Notes under the pieces: model-generated
What the model saw: only the letters and a program-made list of their open reading frames with translations
Database searches by the model: none
What the model was told of the DNA's origin: nothing
In this document: positions 4,939-5,745 of the stretch, one piece after another
Numbering within the stretch: position 1 is the stretch's first letter
Layout of the letters: each line of letters starts with the position of its first letter
Program-made: the position numbers and the translations under genes
Assembly (NCBI GenBank): GCA_009827215.1
Contig: WUAJ01000156.1
Location: forward strand, 1-5,745
DNA: 5,745 nt
Origin: Phycisphaeraceae bacterium
GTDB taxonomy: Bacteria > Planctomycetota > Phycisphaerae > Phycisphaerales > UBA1924
Reading direction: 5' to 3'

Positions 4939-4947
4939 CACGAGGAC

Positions 4948-5745
4948 ATGAAAAATCGTAAAGGTCTCAGAACTTCGATCATGCTCGCCGCAGGCATCGG
5001 CCTTGCAGCGACCCTGATCGGCTGTAACTCAACAACCGCACGTACGGAGCGTGCTGATGATCACCACGGCGGTATCGATCTGACCGGCGCTGATGAAACA
5101 AACGCACCGGCAACCACCCAGCGTCCACGCACCACTTCGTGGGGCTACTACTCACCATCGCTCAACGATGGCGAGACCATGGCACGCATGGCGTTCCCAA
5201 CCGGCGAGGTCCGCACCAGCGCGATCCTTCTCCACCAGGTCATGCCGGGTGAAGTGGTCCGCGGCCAAGACTTTGATTTCACTTACCATGTCACCAACCT
5301 GACCAGCTCCGAGCTGCAGAATGTGATCGTTTCGCTCAACTCCAAGAGCAACCTTGAAATCTCCGAGTCCGATCCAAGCGCCAGCAACAGCGGCGGCGAC
5401 ATGATCTGGGCACTCGGCAATTTCGCTCCGAAGGAAACCAAGATCATCACCCTTACCGGTGTTGCGAATGAAGTCGGTCAGGCATCGGACTGCATCACTG
5501 TTTCCTACAACAACTTCCTCTGTGCATCGCTCAATGTTGTTGAGCCTGCACTCGCACTCACCAAGACCGCGACCGAGCGTGCACTCAAGTGTGACGAGAT
5601 CGTGTTCCGCTTCACTGTGAAGAACACCGGTACTGGTGCAGCAAACAATGTCGTGATCACCGACACCCTCCCAGAGGGCGTCGCGATGGCCAACGGCAGC
5701 CGCAATGTCAACATCCCAGTCGGTACGCTCGCTTCGGGTGAGTCC
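4948..5745 (+). CDS. OmcB-like DUF11-repeat lipoprotein, N-terminal part (3' end outside window)
   Basis: The frame is open for 266 codons to the window end with no stop. The N-terminus (MKNRKGLRTS, then a hydrophobic stretch) ends in the lipobox LIGC with the lipidated Cys at 26, so it should be exported and anchored in a membrane. A Thr/Asp/Gly-rich linker (27-70) follows. Residues about 97-200 form a first immunoglobulin-like unit (MPGEVVRGQDFDFTYHVTN ... GNFAPKETKIITLTG ... DCITVSYNNFLCASLNV). From about 201 a second unit begins, LALTKTATERALKCDEIVFRFTVKNTGTGAANNVVITDTLPEGV, which is the classic DUF11 pattern. Cys182, Cys192 and Cys215 fall where chlamydial OmcB repeats also carry cysteines, suggesting disulphide bonding in the envelope. 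Ordinary DUF11 adhesin-like proteins are an alternative reading. Codon choice is strongly biased to C-ending codons (ACC, AAC, ATC, CTC, GGC), more than in lpxK, which suggests high expression. It has its own leader region and Shine-Dalgarno and is probably transcribed separately from lpxK. Confidence 0.85.
   Translation, partial: MKNRKGLRTSIMLAAGIGLAATLIGCNSTTARTERADDHHGGIDLTGADETNAPATTQRPRTTSWGYYSPSLNDGETMARMAFPTGEVRTSAILLHQVMPGEVVRGQDFDFTYHVTNLTSSELQNVIVSLNSKSNLEISESDPSASNSGGDMIWALGNFAPKETKIITLTGVANEVGQASDCITVSYNNFLCASLNVVEPALALTKTATERALKCDEIVFRFTVKNTGTGAANNVVITDTLPEGVAMANGSRNVNIPVGTLASGES

Noticed and set aside
5093..5714. Short frames inside the lipoprotein gene (5093-5302 plus, 5505-5714 minus).
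   Set aside because: The DUF11 frame from 4948 is continuous, with a Shine-Dalgarno, a lipobox and a domain match; these are shadows.
1..5745. Search for CRISPR arrays, tRNA or rRNA genes, insertion sequences, toxin-antitoxin or defence genes.
   Set aside because: No regularly spaced direct repeats, cloverleaf or rRNA-like sequence, transposase motif or defence domain was found by eye. The gene content is housekeeping and envelope.

Overview
The window looks like chromosomal DNA from a Gram-negative bacterium, most likely a planctomycete (PVC superphylum), possibly of the Phycisphaerae type. The clues are an lpxK gene (lipid A, hence an outer membrane), an OmcB-like DUF11 lipoprotein, a seryl-tRNA synthetase whose active-site motifs deviate from the E. 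coli type, and a moderately GC-rich, strongly GATC-enriched composition. The lineage is inferred from these features, not from a database search. No mobile element, CRISPR array, tRNA or rRNA was found.

Layout. Bases 1-545 (+) hold the C-terminal part of an RluA-family pseudouridine synthase. It runs tail to tail, with a 9-base overlap, into a minus-strand ogt (methylated-DNA cysteine methyltransferase, 537-1088). Upstream of ogt on the same strand is a small unrecognised protein gene (1156-1527). A strong hairpin at 1102-1132 separates the two. The 348 bases between that gene and serS carry a 30-codon ORF with a good Shine-Dalgarno (1669-1761), two mutually exclusive GC-rich hairpins directly at its stop codon, and a 22-bp imperfect palindrome, an arrangement that resembles a leader or attenuator region. 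serS follows (1876-3285, minus).

serS is divergent from a two-gene operon on the plus strand: a small three-helix membrane protein (3364-3744) and lpxK (3741-4790), joined by an ATGA overlap. After lpxK comes a 157-base intergenic region with a minus-oriented terminator-like hairpin and a structured leader. Then begins an OmcB/DUF11-type lipoprotein gene (4948 onward) that runs off the window end.

Function. The left half is housekeeping: RNA modification, alkylation repair and tRNA charging. The right half concerns the envelope: lipid A kinase, a membrane protein of unknown role, and a putative surface lipoprotein. A recurring regulatory pattern is a TANNNT hexamer placed 6-8 bases before the start codon of ogt, serS and the membrane protein gene, where no convincing Shine-Dalgarno exists. 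This suggests leaderless transcripts. The small gene at 1156-1527, the short ORF and the lipoprotein gene instead have clear Shine-Dalgarno sequences.
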